64,000 nucleotides of DNA from Undaria pinnatifida (GCA_012845835.1 JABAKD010000035.1:124001-188000), one strand, 5' to 3'; positions 42,255 through 52,950 are shown, counted from the stretch's first letter. The notes: a model not told the origin generated them from the sequence alone. Numbers and translations are program-made.

Positions 42255-42835
42255 AGCGTGGACTTGGTCGAAGGCCTTCGTCCCGAGGTCCTTCTGCGCG
42301 GCATTGACGGCTATCAGCAGCGTATGTTCGTCGGCAGTATCAGGTGAGTGTCCCGTGAAACACATTAGGTGCGCAGTTAAATAAAATGGGATATCACCAT
42401 CTTGGTATGTCGATTCGTGCAGACACAACAACACCACCATCTGGTCAACGATTTACGATACTCTTGTCTGAGTTGAGATTCTTCTGTAACGTCCGTTCAG
42501 TATTGCCGGCTGCCCGCTGCTCGTAGGCCTTCGGCCCGAGATCTTTCTGCGCACCATCGCCGATTGTCAACAGGGTCCGTTCGTCAGCAGTACTTAGGCG
42601 AATGTCTCGTCTATAAAATTTGGTCCGCAAGGAAATAAAGGGATGGTTCCGATCTTAGTGGGCCGATTTGCAGCGTTTTCTCTTGCAGACACATACTTCG
42701 ATCGGCGATCTACGATACGTTAAGATATTAGGTTCGCACGGAAATAAAATAGATGATTCCGATCCTATGAGCCGATTTGCAGCATTTCCTCTTGCAGACA
42801 CACACTTCGATCGGCGATCTAAGATATGTTTGTCT
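42255..42835 (+). repeat. Tandem repeats upstream of the Helitron
   Basis: GAAGGCCTTCGTCCCGAG(G)TC at about 42265 recurs as TAGGCCTTCGGCCCGAGATC at about 42525. A 109-bp unit with GCCGATTTGCAGC and ACTTCGATCGGCGATCTA cores occurs at about 42612-42720 and 42721-42830. Confidence 0.7.
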
Positions 42836-43036
42836 GGTATATGTACCTGTAGCTCCTCTAAAGCGCCGGTTGATGAGTGAAGGCTGCCCGCTGCCCTCGT
42901 AGTACCTGTGAAATCGCTTGGCGCAAATGGGAACAACGAATTTGTGCATGTTCGCCCAACCACGTCAACTTGCACGTTGTTCAGGTCTTCTTGTGCGCTA
43001 TGCTACGTCATGTCTCCTGTTTGAGACCACCATGTT

Positions 43037-46030
43037 GTGTCTCCTCGCGATCGTCCGCATAGAGAGCATCTCCGAGCGGTCGACAATCTGCGTAAGAATA
43101 AACGAGTGATGTCGAAGTTTCGTGATTACCCGAACGGTCCCGGCGGTTTGCTCGATGGGTTGGTCCTGCGTGTTCATGGATTTTGCAAAGAAGACTGGCG
43201 GCACGGCGGCAAGCTGCATGTGTGCAAGGACTGCTACAACTCTTTATCGAAAAATAATATTCCTGGGACAGCTTTGGCGAATGGTGTTTGGGTCGGTGAC
43301 ATGCCACGCAAATCCAACGGAGCTACGGTGGTCGAGCGTGCAGCTGCCTACGCAGTCCGTATGAAAGGCCACGTGATTGCCCTCGAGTCGAGAACAGTTC
43401 GCAACATCCCGGGCTCGGCTAAGTGTTCACTCCTGGGCACTTCTGTGTTTCACACAAACGATTCGTATTATTTTGGGCAAGAGTTGCCACTAGCTCCCAC
43501 TGGTTTGTTGGACATGTTCACCATCGTGCTGGCTGGGAACAACAAGCCAACATCGTCACAACTGAAACGGTTATTAAGGGCCCGCGAGCATATGGTGAGA
43601 GACCTCATCGAGTATATGCAGGAGAAGGACGGTAGATTAGTGACTGGTTTTTTTATCGCGCGACAAGCGTCGGTCAGCGAGACCAATCTCGACACGTGCC
43701 TCTGACGGGAATGTCCCACAGGAGTTATTGGACACGGTGTTCAATCCGTAGAACCCAAATAATCTCCGGGGAAGAGCCTCATCGTCATATACGAACGACC
43801 GAAGAGAAAGCGAGGCGATGGACGAACATGAGGTTGGCAACGACGAGGGGAGTTCAGGGGACAGCGATTTGGAACATGATGCAGGCGAAGACGGCAAGGC
43901 ATATATAATTGATGCGTACGCGGTCGTTGATACGGTTGAAGACACCGCAACTTCGTCACTACCATGCTCAAGTGCCCTTCGAAAATTGGGCGACGACCTT
44001 GACATGAATGCTGTCGCGGAGGCACAGACAACGTTCTCGTTGTACCCCATGGCAACATATTGAGTGACTTTCACGACGACGACGCTGGAGCCGAAGGGTT
44101 GGTGCATTTTTTTCCAGAAGGCTGTGGCGGGCCTGAGGATCCTCCAAGAAAAAGGCCTGCTTTGTTCAACCGATGGGCCAGGACTGTGCTCAACCGGCGT
44201 GACGACAGGTGGCGCAAGGACCGTTACTTCCTTTTCTGCGTGGCCGCAATCATCTTCAGGAGCGAAGCCCTGTCCAATGTGCAATTCAAGCTCCGCGGGT
44301 GGATGTCGGATTCGGCAGCGGAAACGCTTTGGAGAAAACCACAAAATATGTTCTGGGATCCTTTACAGCAGAGTTTCAGCTCGGGAAACGGGTGAGCGCC
44401 GTGTTAGACGCCCATCCTGATATTCGCCTGCTGTTAAGGACGTTGCAGGTGGTGTCACGGGGTGCCAGTTGGACAGACCATGAGAGCATGACGCACGTAT
44501 GCTAGCCATTTCAATGATGATGATATTCGGTCAGCCCAGGTTTGGGTTGACGATGAACCCGTTTGACGTGAACAGCCCTTTAGTTATGCATTACGGAGGC
44601 CACAGCATCGACCTTGCGTCTACATGTAACACACAGATGCCTAATTATATTACCAGGCTGAAAACGGTCGCGACTGACCCTGCTGCATCTGCGACTTTCT
44701 TTCATGAGACTCTGCAGGCGATTTTTGACTCTCTCTTAAGAGTTGGGGCGGCTAATGGTGACGGCGGTGCATTGGGGAAAATGCAGGCGTATATCAGCAT
44801 GACCGAGGAGCGATTTCGGCTTGCATTGCATACTCCTCTTTTTGTGTGGGTATACGGCTACAACAGCCGCGAGCAGCTGAGAGACGACCTGGGGACAAAC
44901 CTGAAGAAGCATGTCAACCTCGCGAGGTGTGTTGTCTGTTACATCGCGCCGCTTCGTCCCCCGTTTAACCGATGCATCTGTTCCTACGCACGGGTACTGT
45001 AGTCTGAAAGCAAACGTAATGGGACTCGCTGCGCGCGTGTCGGCCGCGACACTCGTGGAGGATATATCCGATTGAAAAGCAACTAGCGAGAGCACGAACG
45101 GTTGAGTGGTGGTTGCCGGGGTGTGTTCGTGTTCTACTAAATTTTCGTCTCGTTTTTCGCAGGTGTCTTGTATTCCGATAAAACATCAAGTAGTCCGTTC
45201 GTACGTGTCCGGTGGGTCTCGAAACATTTATTTATCGTCTGGCCTCTGGCCCACCGTATATAGGTAGTGCTTCGGTTTTGGCATGTTCCTCCTAAGTGAA
45301 TTTTTATATTCTCTTCATTTTCGTGGCCTTGTGTCGTCCTCCTCGCTCGCTGTTTCCTTTGTTTGTTACGCGCGAACCAAGTACGTCAGGTGAATCAAAG
45401 GTAATCTGTCAATGTAAAAAAACGAGGTCGAGTTTTGTCTCTTATAGGGAACTAAACCCACGTATTTCGAGCCGGATCTCTCCATGCAAGTTGAAGATAC
45501 GATCAACGATCCTTGGCCGGCGTCTCAAGAGACACGGACCGCAGGGTGCGACAAAAATGGTTTAAGCTTCTGTCCACCTGTAGCAGTAGCCAACATACAG
45601 CGTATGCTCGGCCATATCACCGAGGACATGTCACGTTGTCAGATGTAGCGAACAGCCATAAGTGCACGCACACTTGTGTCAAGTATGCGAAGAAGGGCAA
45701 GGACGGCAAGTTTTGCCAGGGGCTGAGTGTCGGTTTGGATATGGGGATGTTGGTAAGCCTATACTGCCTAGAGGTCACACTACTAATTGGAAAGTCCGTG
45801 GCATGACTTGTACAAGCACATGGACGAGCACAACTGGGAATCGCGGGCGAAGCCTGTGCGTGCAAACATCGCGAGCAAACAAACCGCAAAGCGGGCTGCT
45901 AAAAAATTGCGCGGTACGTCTATGTCGAAAGAAGGCAGCGTCGATTATTTTTCAACACACCAATTTTTCCACACCGACAGCGTGGATTCGGGTTTTAGTA
46001 GCGGTAGCGTTGTAGATGCCGATGAATAGG
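43037..46030 (+). pseudogene. Degenerate Helitron (DUF6570 and Helitron_like_N)
   Basis: First frame (43037-43705): CKDCYNSL and ALANGVWVGDMP, the signature of the DUF6570 module found upstream of many Helitron replicases. Next (44060-44505, mixed frames): RWRKDRYFLF, SEALSNVQFKLRG and LLRTLQVVSRGASWTD. Next (44499-45002): Helitron_like_N with MNPFDVNSPLVMHYGGHSID, FFHETLQAIFDSLLR and the metal-binding HUH box, which should read L-H-x-H but reads LALHTPLFVW, so the second His is Pro (44835-44837). The 45640-45720 stretch has HKCTHTCVKYAKKGKDGKFC, the Cys/His block that follows in Helitron Rep proteins. The helicase domain is missing. Helitrons move by rolling-circle replication; this one is dead. 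Confidence 0.85.
45003..45512. other. Interruption within the Helitron remnant
   Basis: Between the Rep core and the HKCTHTC block the coding pattern fades. One frame still shows coding-like translation to about 45075. The stretch then resembles 31720-31830 (TGGAGG-ATATCCGATTGA-AAGC, GAGTGGTGGTTGC). A small insertion or rearranged repeat is likely. Confidence 0.4.
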
Positions 46031-46044
46031 AAAACTCAATTTCA

Positions 46045-46490
46045 TTGTCGGCATCAGACAAGCGGGCTGATGCGCACGGTGTTGAGGCACTCCAACACTG
46101 TTTGACAACGAGTATGATAGCCACCGACATCGTTGGTGAGGGTCGACAGCAATGCCAAAGCTCTTCCGACGTGGTCGTTTCTTCTAGCAGGCAAACTGCT
46201 TCGTCTTATATTACCGCTGCAACGCGAGCGTTGAAGAAGACGAACGCCGCGAATCACCTACACGATAAAGGTGGCGACGACTGCGGACACCAGGCCACTC
46301 CAAGTTATCATCTAAAACTGCCACTCCAAGCGCCGCTAAAGCGTACATACTTTCGCCTCGGTCGGGCATCAACGATACATCCGGCATCGACGCCGCCCGT
46401 CGTGATACCAACGAACGAGTCAAACAAGGGCCCTAGTCGTGGTCGCCCACACGACCCAACTGCGAGATTTTTTTTTCCGAGTCCGCTGTT
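46045..46490 (+). other. Interval between Helitron and D2
   Basis: A frame of 183 codons (46045-46596) crosses from here into D2. It is Ser/Thr/Arg-rich with no domain, and since it runs across a duplication boundary it is unlikely to be a real gene. It may include degraded Helitron C-terminal sequence. Confidence 0.3.
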
Positions 46491-46571
46491 TGTGTTCGAG
46501 ATTGTTTTGGGGCGTTCTTTAGTCAGGCTCGAAAAACGTCGAAAAAAGGTATTACGTTGCCGGCTCGGCTC

Positions 46572-46844
46572 TCAACCAATATATCGCCAGCCCTGAAAAT
46601 ACCCATCATCAACCACTTCCGGGGGGCGTTGTTTTGGATCCTCATCTTGCGCTGTAAACGCGGTCCATTTAACTCGTGTGTGTTTGAACTCGTGTTGTGC
46701 GTCGATGTCGGCCTCGCCCGGTGTCATCTGAGACCAATCATCAGAGTTTCGACCTGCTGTGGTGTTCGATTCAAAGCTTTCAACATCGCTTTCGGTCGGA
46801 AAATTGTGCGTTATTGCACATTGCGCCCTGGTGGGACCTCGCAA
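46572..46844 (-). CDS. Small acidic ORF, D2 copy
   Basis: 90 codons, homologous to 28291-28022 through the shared blocks NSDDWSQMTPGEADID and KHTRVKWTAFTAQDEDPKQ. The N-terminal start differs slightly. No stop is gained in either copy. Function unknown. Confidence 0.35.
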   Translation of the reverse strand: MRGPTRAQCAITHNFPTESDVESFESNTTAGRNSDDWSQMTPGEADIDAQHEFKHTRVKWTAFTAQDEDPKQRPPEVVDDGYFQGWRYIG

Positions 46845-46909
46845 TACCTCCTTGTCCCGCTTGTTGCTATTAGCATTTGACCTTTACTCCCCGTCTCCCT
46901 CTTTGTTTG

Positions 46910-47311
46910 ATGCATCATTCTCCGTCCCACCGTGCTACCGCTAGGTTGCTATCCATCCGAAACCTGCATTTGTCGGCGTCTCGTCATCGCCAGGAACCAT
47001 CCTCGTCATTTGTGCGTGACAGTTGTGGCATCTGCAGCGAAACGTTGCGTGCCCACCTCACCGTCGTCTTTCCCTGTCACCACGTATTCTATCGCTCTTG
47101 CGTCGAAGACGTGCTCCGGTACGCAAGATACATTGCGTCATCTGGCCGTCTTGCGATCGACTGCATCATGTGTGGTGCACCAGCCACCATCTCCCTCTTG
47201 CCGACGTTTCACCACGATAGCGACGACAGGCCACTTCCTCGTCAAGTACGGGCTGTGCGCGCCGAGAACGGCGCCGGCGGCGAAGATGTTGATGGTCTCG
47301 TGAAACCATAG
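46910..47311 (+). pseudogene. RING-H2 finger protein, D2 copy (premature stop)
   Basis: Homologous to 28354-28902. Here the first zinc ligand is intact (SCGICSETL, Cys codon 47024-47026), as are CHHVFYRSC, except that the second RING His is Tyr (F-Y-R-S-C), and CIMCGAP. The frame ends at a TAG (47309-47311) where D1 has a Trp codon, removing about 50 residues. Downstream sequence still aligns with D1, so the stop is a nonsense mutation. The two copies carry different lesions. Confidence 0.6.
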
Positions 47312-47858
47312 CACGTGTTCGCGCGCCGCCAAGACGTGAGATTTGGTTCCGTCGTTGTGCTTGCTCTGCACCAGAAGACGTTGCCCAGCTTGCGCATCCC
47401 CCCTTTATTCCTCATCGCGGGTGGTGAGACTGGGTTCGCCTACTCAGGCTCATGACGGTGGCCCAACTGAGGCACAGATTTTTCGATTTTAGCCCCGGGA
47501 CACGGAGAGTCTTTGGGCGATGGGCCGCGCGCGTCAACGACGCTATTGAAGAACAAGATCACGTCAGCGTCGTCCGCGACTTACCTCCGTTTTCTTTGCC
47601 GCCTGCGGGAAACGACCACGATGACTAAGCCGAACCAAAGCGTAACCGCAAAACGTGCACTTGGTACTGAGCACCTGGTACTGAGCACCTGGTACTAAGC
47701 ATCTGGTATATGCTAGCTTAACAGTGGTATTGATGTGTGGTTCGAGCTGCTAGTTAGTGTCGTTGTTTATGGCGGCCAGTGTTGCAAGTATCACTCAGCG
47801 GTGCGGTTGCGGTTGTGATTATGGCCGTGTCTCGGCAAGTATGGTTAAAACCAGCTAG

Positions 47859-48194
47859 TGTAATGGAGTGCCCGCCATAGAAGGATAGTTTAAAGATTCG
47901 ACGTGAAACCACGTGAAATTAGATTCACATTTACGTCAAGGCCATCATAGATGGGCGATAATGTAGGTGACGATGACGGGACAAGCAGGACGCTCCACAT
48001 CTCACTACCCTGCTCTACCCTGCGGCCCTGTTATGTCTGTCTTGTAGTATTCTATGTATGGAAATAATGCATAAAAGCTAATGAGTCTATCCAGCGAGCC
48101 ATGAGGAGAGACCAACCAAAGACACCGGAACCCATGAGGAGCACGCTTCTCAACACCGACCAACCACGCATCCCCCACTCGGAGTACCACCACA
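47859..48194 (+). mobile_element. Dispersed element, copy 2 (inserted in D2)
   Basis: It starts TGTAATGGAGTGC and ends GGAGTACCACCACA, and matches the complement of 1809-2185. Homology to D1 breaks exactly at its ends: D1 reads AACAGCCAGTCCGT, here AACCAGCTAG then the element then CCAGTCCGT, suggesting a 4-bp duplication (CTAG/CCAG). No coding capacity. Confidence 0.75.
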
Positions 48195-48394
48195 CCAGTC
48201 CGTACTGCTGCACTGCCGCTGTTGTTGTTGCAGTGTTTTTTTGCATTCTTATCTCCGAGGGCGGGTGCTCAAAATAATAATTGCATCAACCCGTGCCTTT
48301 TTTGCTGCGTAGTTTCAGTAATAATTATGCAAGAAGACGCAATTCATCATCATCATCATCGCCCGTCCAACACCACCATATACTAACCCACCTG

Positions 48395-48725
48395 TAGATC
48401 CTATCCTGTAGATCATATCGTGTACTAACACTCCGCCTTCTATGCGGGTTCTGCTGACCACATGTCATATAATAATACCATGTTTAATTTTATAACACCT
48501 ACCGTCTATGCGGGGTTTTTAGTATCAGTGCACAGAATAGTTATGGAAAATCGTCCTGCTGACCCTGACAACATCCGGGGGGGGTCACCGACCTATATTC
48601 TTCATGGGGACCAACTATAGAACACACGCGAACGACCTTCCGTGAAAATTGTGAATCTGTGTATTAACAACCAGGTTTAATTCACAAACACCATATCATA
48701 AATGAAACACAGATCTAATGTACAA
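48395..48725. other. D2-specific non-coding block
   Basis: Sequence absent from D1 between the CATCATCATCGCCCG region and the CAGCTGACG motif. It has AT-rich composition, an internal near-repeat (CTATGCGGGTT at 48440, 48512) and no frame. Likely a deletion in D1 or another insertion in D2; its ends are unclear. Confidence 0.4.
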
Positions 48726-48850
48726 CGCAGCTGGCAAAGTTGACTTTCAACCATTCAATCGGTCGTACTAACAGCTGACGTTTTCGATTTTGATAGAATG
48801 GTACCTGGTACATAGTACAAAGGCGTCACTGGGACCCCCGTGCAGAGCAA

Positions 48851-49118
48851 TGTTAATATACGGCCTCGAAAGGCCTATAATTATCCACATTCGAAATAAT
48901 TTGATGGGTTTCGTATGATAATGTGGGCGTTATATATTCAGAATAATCAGGAAATAGATTGGAGGCACGTACCTCCGATCTCAAAAGCCATCCCGGGCTC
49001 TGGTGGAATCGAATAAAGCTACGACTAAGAAGGCTAAGAAAGTGAGTGCTCTCCGAGGACCTGCTCAATTGGAAGACCTGCAGGGGGCACTCTGTGTTCC
49101 CACCAATAACCTCACACA
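48851..49118 (+). repeat. 5' LTR of gypsy copy R
   Basis: 268 bp, TGTTAATATACGG to CTCACACA. A TATATA box (48931-48936) precedes an AATAAA (49012-49017) by about 80 bp, a plausible promoter and polyadenylation signal defining U3 and R. It abuts PBS TGGCGTCGTC. Confidence 0.9.
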
Positions 49119-49128
49119 TGGCGTCGTC
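49119..49128 (+). promoter_or_regulatory. Primer-binding site of gypsy copy R
   Basis: TGGCGTCGTC directly after the LTR end CACACA; identical in copy L. It would pair with the last ten bases, ending in CCA, of a tRNA whose 3' end is GACGACGCCA. Confidence 0.75.
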
Positions 49129-49857
49129 TTAGGCCAGACTTGCTAATGTGGCAACGTTCCTCCAACCTCTCCGATAGCTGTTTTCGTAGCGATTTCGCTT
49201 TTGCTTTCCATCGAGCCCACAATCCTTGTTCCTTCACGCGTAGCTTCTCAATGGAGGGAGCGCTCTTCCTCCTCCAACGGCGACCACAACAGCAGTGAGA
49301 TGGCAGGGGCCCTTCCTGTTGGTCACCGGGCACGTACCACGCGGACGACACCTCCCAACTACATGCGGGCGACACTGCTCTTCGGAGCAAACTCCTCGTC
49401 TCGGCTTTTGGTCGCATCAGTTCCCCGCCAGCTGTGTCATATCGACCACTCCGCAGCGGAACTGCCCAATCCCCACCCACCCGGAGCACACTCCTCGTCT
49501 CGGATTTGGTCGCATCATTTCCCCGCCAGCTGGTCACATGGACCACTCCGCAGCGGAACTGCCCAGGCTCCACCCATCAGACTTGTTCGCTCCGGGCTCA
49601 GCCAGCATGTTGCACTGCACATCTCCGCGAGCTGCCAGCACAAGCTCCAAGATCGCCCGTCGACCTGTGCTTTTTTACTGCACTTCGGGGCTAAGGCATA
49701 TGAGCGACGCGCCACGGACATACTGGAATCAACTCTTCGAGGGACCATCGACGGGGACTTCGCTTGCTAAGAGAGCCCATCGGCCTGTATACACCTTTGC
49801 TGATGGAGCCAGACCGACCTACGCGGGACCCTCTTGGACTACAAGCACCGTGCTCTA
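49129..49857 (+). repeat. Leader of gypsy copy R with ~100-bp tandem repeats
   Basis: Homologous to 27741-27005. Units around CCACTCCGCAGCGGAACTGC recur near 49447, 49547 (and a diverged unit upstream). A 214-codon frame (49295-49939) runs through it and into the inserted Copia LTR, so it is not a real gene. Ends at CTCTA, the target site of Copia-3. Confidence 0.65.
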
Positions 49858-50026
49858 TGTTAAAAGTATGAACCTTGGATTCAAATCTAAGTTAATGCGC
49901 AGTCTATTTGCGCGAATAAGATATGCAGTTGAATCTTAAGTTGAATCTTACGTTGAATCTTCGATGTAACCTAGATATAAACGTAGATTTGAGTATGTTA
50001 AGGTTGTCCCGTTGTCCCGAAGCGAC
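49858..50026 (+). repeat. 5' LTR of Copia-3 (truncated)
   Basis: It matches 54648-54806 from TGTTAAAAG through GTTGTCCCGTTGTCCCG. The 3' LTR continues another 290 bp to its CA end at 55099, but here the homology stops, so this LTR has lost its 3' part or the other has gained sequence. Confidence 0.85.
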
Positions 50027-50084
50027 TTCTCATTGAAGTTTGTCACATCTTACCGGCAAGTTTGAGAGAAACCTCCATTGAGCG

Positions 50085-50190
50085 GGCTACAGCATCAGCT
50101 ACAGCATCAGCATCAGCATCAGCTACAGCATCAGCATCAGCGGTCAGCATCAGCATCAGCATCAGCATCAGCGATCAGCATCAGCATCAC
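50085..50190 (+). repeat. CAGCAT/CAGCTA hexanucleotide microsatellite
   Basis: About 100 bp of CAGCATCAGCATCAGCTA-type repeats directly upstream of the likely gag ATG; when translated it extends the gag frame N-terminally with His/Gln/Ser repeats. Confidence 0.9.
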
Positions 50191-50191
50191 C

Positions 50192-51310
50192 ATGGGAGAG
50201 TCCACGAAAGCAGGTGATGCGGTAGACAAGCTCGTTAGAGCTCTCAACGGCAACTTTAATGGGCTTAAGTTCGACGTATGGAAACGCACGGCTCAGTCCG
50301 TGATAAGTATGCGTCATGCCGGAATCTCTGATATCCTGGAAGGGCGACCTTGCCCCGAGCCCGAACTAGTTAGTCCTCGTCCATCTTCTAGAAGAAGTAG
50401 GCCTTCACGAGCTGTAACTCGCAGCCAGGCCGCTGACGAAACGGACATTCAGTCCGGGGAAACACCCCCGGCTGATACGGCAGAAAATGTACAGCCGGAC
50501 GCAGGGAGTACTCCCGTGGTCACGGCGCATCTGCCACCATCACCTTCAGGATATTCTACACTCCCAGCCGCAACATCAGTTTTATGGGCCACGGATGGCA
50601 ACATCTCGAATTTGGAAGACATCAAGCAATGGCACCGCGACAATCGTCTTCTGTTCGACTTCTTGTTCCTGAGTACATCGGGAGCGGCGGCCAGCTTTCT
50701 TCTACAATTCAAGCCCAAACGAGGTGAACTTGCGAATGGAAAAGCTGCTTGGGATGGTATGGTAAGAAAATATCAAAATTCCACCCGCCAACGTAGACGT
50801 ATACACAAACAACAACTATCGCATATGGTCATGACGGATCGGCAAGACCCAGACGTGTTTATAAATGAAGTATACTATTTACGGGATGAATTGGTGGACA
50901 TGGGAGAGGTATTCAACGATGCCAGCATATTGGACATAGTGCTGGAAGGACTCACGGATGAACATCTGCTAATAAAATATAGCGCCGAAGCAGATGATGA
51001 CTTCACACTCGACCGAGCTGTGATAACAAGGCGTAATATGTACGCGAATAGAGCTATGCGAAACGGGCCGTTGCGAAAAGCGAAGGGGCGTGAATCTGCT
51101 ATGGTAGTCACGTCAACACCCTCTGCAGTAGTGACCTGTTCACACTGCATAAAGCCAGGCCATCGATTCCAAAATTGCTTTAAACGCAAGGGAAAGATGT
51201 CGGGGAAGAAACCTCCCCCGACACCTCGAAAAATTCGTGGTGTGGCCTGCATAATACCGATCGCCACGATAATAGCGACTGTCGGTCTCGAATGCGGGAC
51301 GACAATATAA
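50192..51310 (+). CDS. gag: Copia-3 gag
   Basis: The likely start is ATG 50192 (MGESTKAGDAVDKL); an upstream in-frame ATG at 50078 would add only microsatellite-coded residues. The 372-residue frame is intact. It contains a Pro/Ser/Thr-rich insert (residues about 60-130), a Copia gag core (WHRDNRLLFDFLFLS; KAAWDGMVRKY; FINEVYYLRDELVDMGEVF; ILEGL-like VLEGLTDEHLL) and a C-terminal zinc knuckle CSHCIKPGHRFQNC (51137-51178; C-x2-C-x4-H-x4-C). Gag forms particles and binds element RNA. The protease frame overlaps its end by 19 bp in the -1 register. Confidence 0.85.
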   Translation: MGESTKAGDAVDKLVRALNGNFNGLKFDVWKRTAQSVISMRHAGISDILEGRPCPEPELVSPRPSSRRSRPSRAVTRSQAADETDIQSGETPPADTAENVQPDAGSTPVVTAHLPPSPSGYSTLPAATSVLWATDGNISNLEDIKQWHRDNRLLFDFLFLSTSGAAASFLLQFKPKRGELANGKAAWDGMVRKYQNSTRQRRRIHKQQLSHMVMTDRQDPDVFINEVYYLRDELVDMGEVFNDASILDIVLEGLTDEHLLIKYSAEADDDFTLDRAVITRRNMYANRAMRNGPLRKAKGRESAMVVTSTPSAVVTCSHCIKPGHRFQNCFKRKGKMSGKKPPPTPRKIRGVACIIPIATIIATVGLECGTTI

Positions 51311-52243
51311 CCCGTCGCCCTCGTCCTGGTCAACAAAATGGCCGGCATAATAACAACCGCAGCGCTCACGCCAATACCGCCACAACTCCAGCTTCAACAA
51401 CGCAAATGGAAGCTTACGTCCCAGAGATACATGCTCCATCCACTACTACTGCGGCTGCGACTACAGCAGCTACTTCTACGTCCTTCGCGACTCCTTCCTG
51501 TCCATCCTCACTTCCAGTTGGTATAGGTTATTCTTTCATCGCCGCACCTCCGATCGAGATCGCCGCGCAGCCCGTCGACTTCTCCATGACTGCGGACAGC
51601 GGAGCGTCTAGCCACTTCATCGACAATCAGCTTCTACCGGGCATTGAACACAAAATGAACCACTACGTGCAGCTGGACCCTCCCGTAATAATCAACGTAG
51701 CGGGAAACCATCGCCTTTATGGCGTTGGTCAAGGGGTTTTGGTCGTACAAGTGTTGGACCACATAGGCTCTAAGCACTCGGTACAGCTTCCTGTCACGAT
51801 CGTACCTACGCTAGGCAGGCACTTATTTTCGGGGGGATCAGCTGCTGCGAGAGGGGTCGCAATGATCATCGCCACGCAGTCGAATCTTGACATGGGTGCT
51901 TTTGCTATACCCTTACGTAAGGACAGCCACTGCCCTTCTTTGTATCAGCTCGACCTCACCACTGGTGCAACCAGCCGAACGCCTGAGACAGCGTTCCCGA
52001 CCATCTCCGGCAAAAACTTTAAACCGGAAACCGTCCTCGCTGTTCATGCTTCGACGACTCCTAAAGCGACGACTTCCCTGCCTGAAACCATTCCAGCTAA
52101 CATCGGGCACAGGAAGCTGCTGGGTCATCCCAAGCAGGTGATAGCCGAGGTGAGAAATATCCCAGAATGTGGGGCAAATTTTTCAGACACTTTATCGGCG
52201 TGTGATACGTGCAAGATCATTAAGAGCACTCAACAGGAACACC
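51292..52243 (+). pseudogene. pol: Copia-3 protease and GAG-pre-integrase
   Basis: Frame in -1 register to gag. It has the aspartic protease site MTADSGASSHFID (Asp-Ser-Gly at 51595-51603), a second hallmark PTLGRHLFSGG, and the start of the pre-integrase zinc domain: HRKLLGH (H-x5-H) and CDTC (C-x2-C) near 52205. A poly-T run and the retroposon at 52244 interrupt the frame right after KSTQQEH. The -1 overlap with gag could be translational frameshifting, but most Copia elements have one frame, so a mutation is more likely. Confidence 0.85.
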
Positions 52244-52436
52244 TTTTTTTTTTATCCTCCGGCGGATGGGGAAAAATAAAGCTTTAGCTCACCACACTTC
52301 GACGTATTTTCATACGCGTCGTGTGCCGATTTAACTCAGTTGCTTTCGCAGCCCAACGCTAGCTGGCGCACCCTTCGGGTCCCATTGTAGGTATAGCGTA
52401 AGCTGTCCCTGTCAGTGGTCTTCGTTACAACCCCGG
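52244..52436 (-). mobile_element. A-tailed short retroposon (SINE-like) inside Copia-3
   Basis: It is flanked by perfect 10-bp duplications CAGGAACACC (52234-52243, 52437-52446). Its left end on the plus strand is ten T, so on the minus strand it ends GGAGGATA(A)10. The 3' 66 bp match the (TA)n-tailed copy at 36084-36150. The 193-bp body has no coding capacity. Length, tail and long TSD fit a SINE or truncated LINE; no clear A and B boxes are seen in the head. Confidence 0.85.
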
Positions 52437-52950
52437 CAGGAACACCGTAAGATATTGCGGCCTAACCTTTCCAGCGAACATACAAGACTGGTGAGTACTG
52501 ACCTGCTAGGATACGCCGACATGGCAAAATGTACCGACGATCACAGCAGGGTAAAAAGTGGCTCCTTCATCGAAGAGGTGCCTTCCGTTCAACCAACAGC
52601 AGACTCGGCCACTTCTCAAGTAAGAGCGCGTCAGCTGGTCCTACAACGCCAAGGATCGCCAAAACAGCAGTTCGATAACGTTTCGCAGTGCACCAGCAGG
52701 GCTCTCAGAATGGACAAAACAAACCGTCCGGTATCTACTTCGGTACCCAACACCTACGCGCAATCTATGGCCTCACCACAAGCGGGAGAATGCAAACCTT
52801 CAGCGACCTCTGCTGGAAGGTCAACGACTTCAGCACGGAGAACTCCTTCTAAGCTCCAACACCTTGAAGTCGCAACTACAGCTCCGGCTCGCAAGACCGC
52901 CTTTGACCATAGCGACGGCCTTGTAAAATATCTCAGGCAACCTCCATGAT
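52437..52950 (+). pseudogene. pol: Copia-3 integrase remnant
   Basis: The reading continues from before the retroposon: HTRLVSTDLLGYADMAKCTD and DHSRVK give the first integrase Asp in STDLLG (about 52500). Further on the frame loses similarity; YGLTTSGRMQTFSDLC in another frame may be the decayed region of the catalytic Glu. The second Asp block is not recognised. No functional product. Confidence 0.7.

Larger units (their letters stand above)
46491..48850 (+). repeat. Duplicated segment D2 (direct copy of D1)
   Basis: Colinear with 27950-29811. It ends at GTGCAGAGCAA, where the LTR of gypsy copy R begins; D1 continues GTGCAGAGCAACAACCCC, so D1 shows the uninterrupted state. It contains the 336-bp element at 47859-48194 and an unshared block at about 48400-48720. 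Confidence 0.8.

Noticed and set aside
49295-49939. 214-codon frame as a gene
   Set aside because: It crosses from the gypsy leader into the inserted Copia LTR, so it did not exist before that insertion.
51292-51310. Programmed -1 frameshift between Copia-3 gag and protease
   Set aside because: The frames overlap in the right register, but no X-XXY-YYZ slippery heptamer is visible in the overlap and Copia elements usually use one frame.
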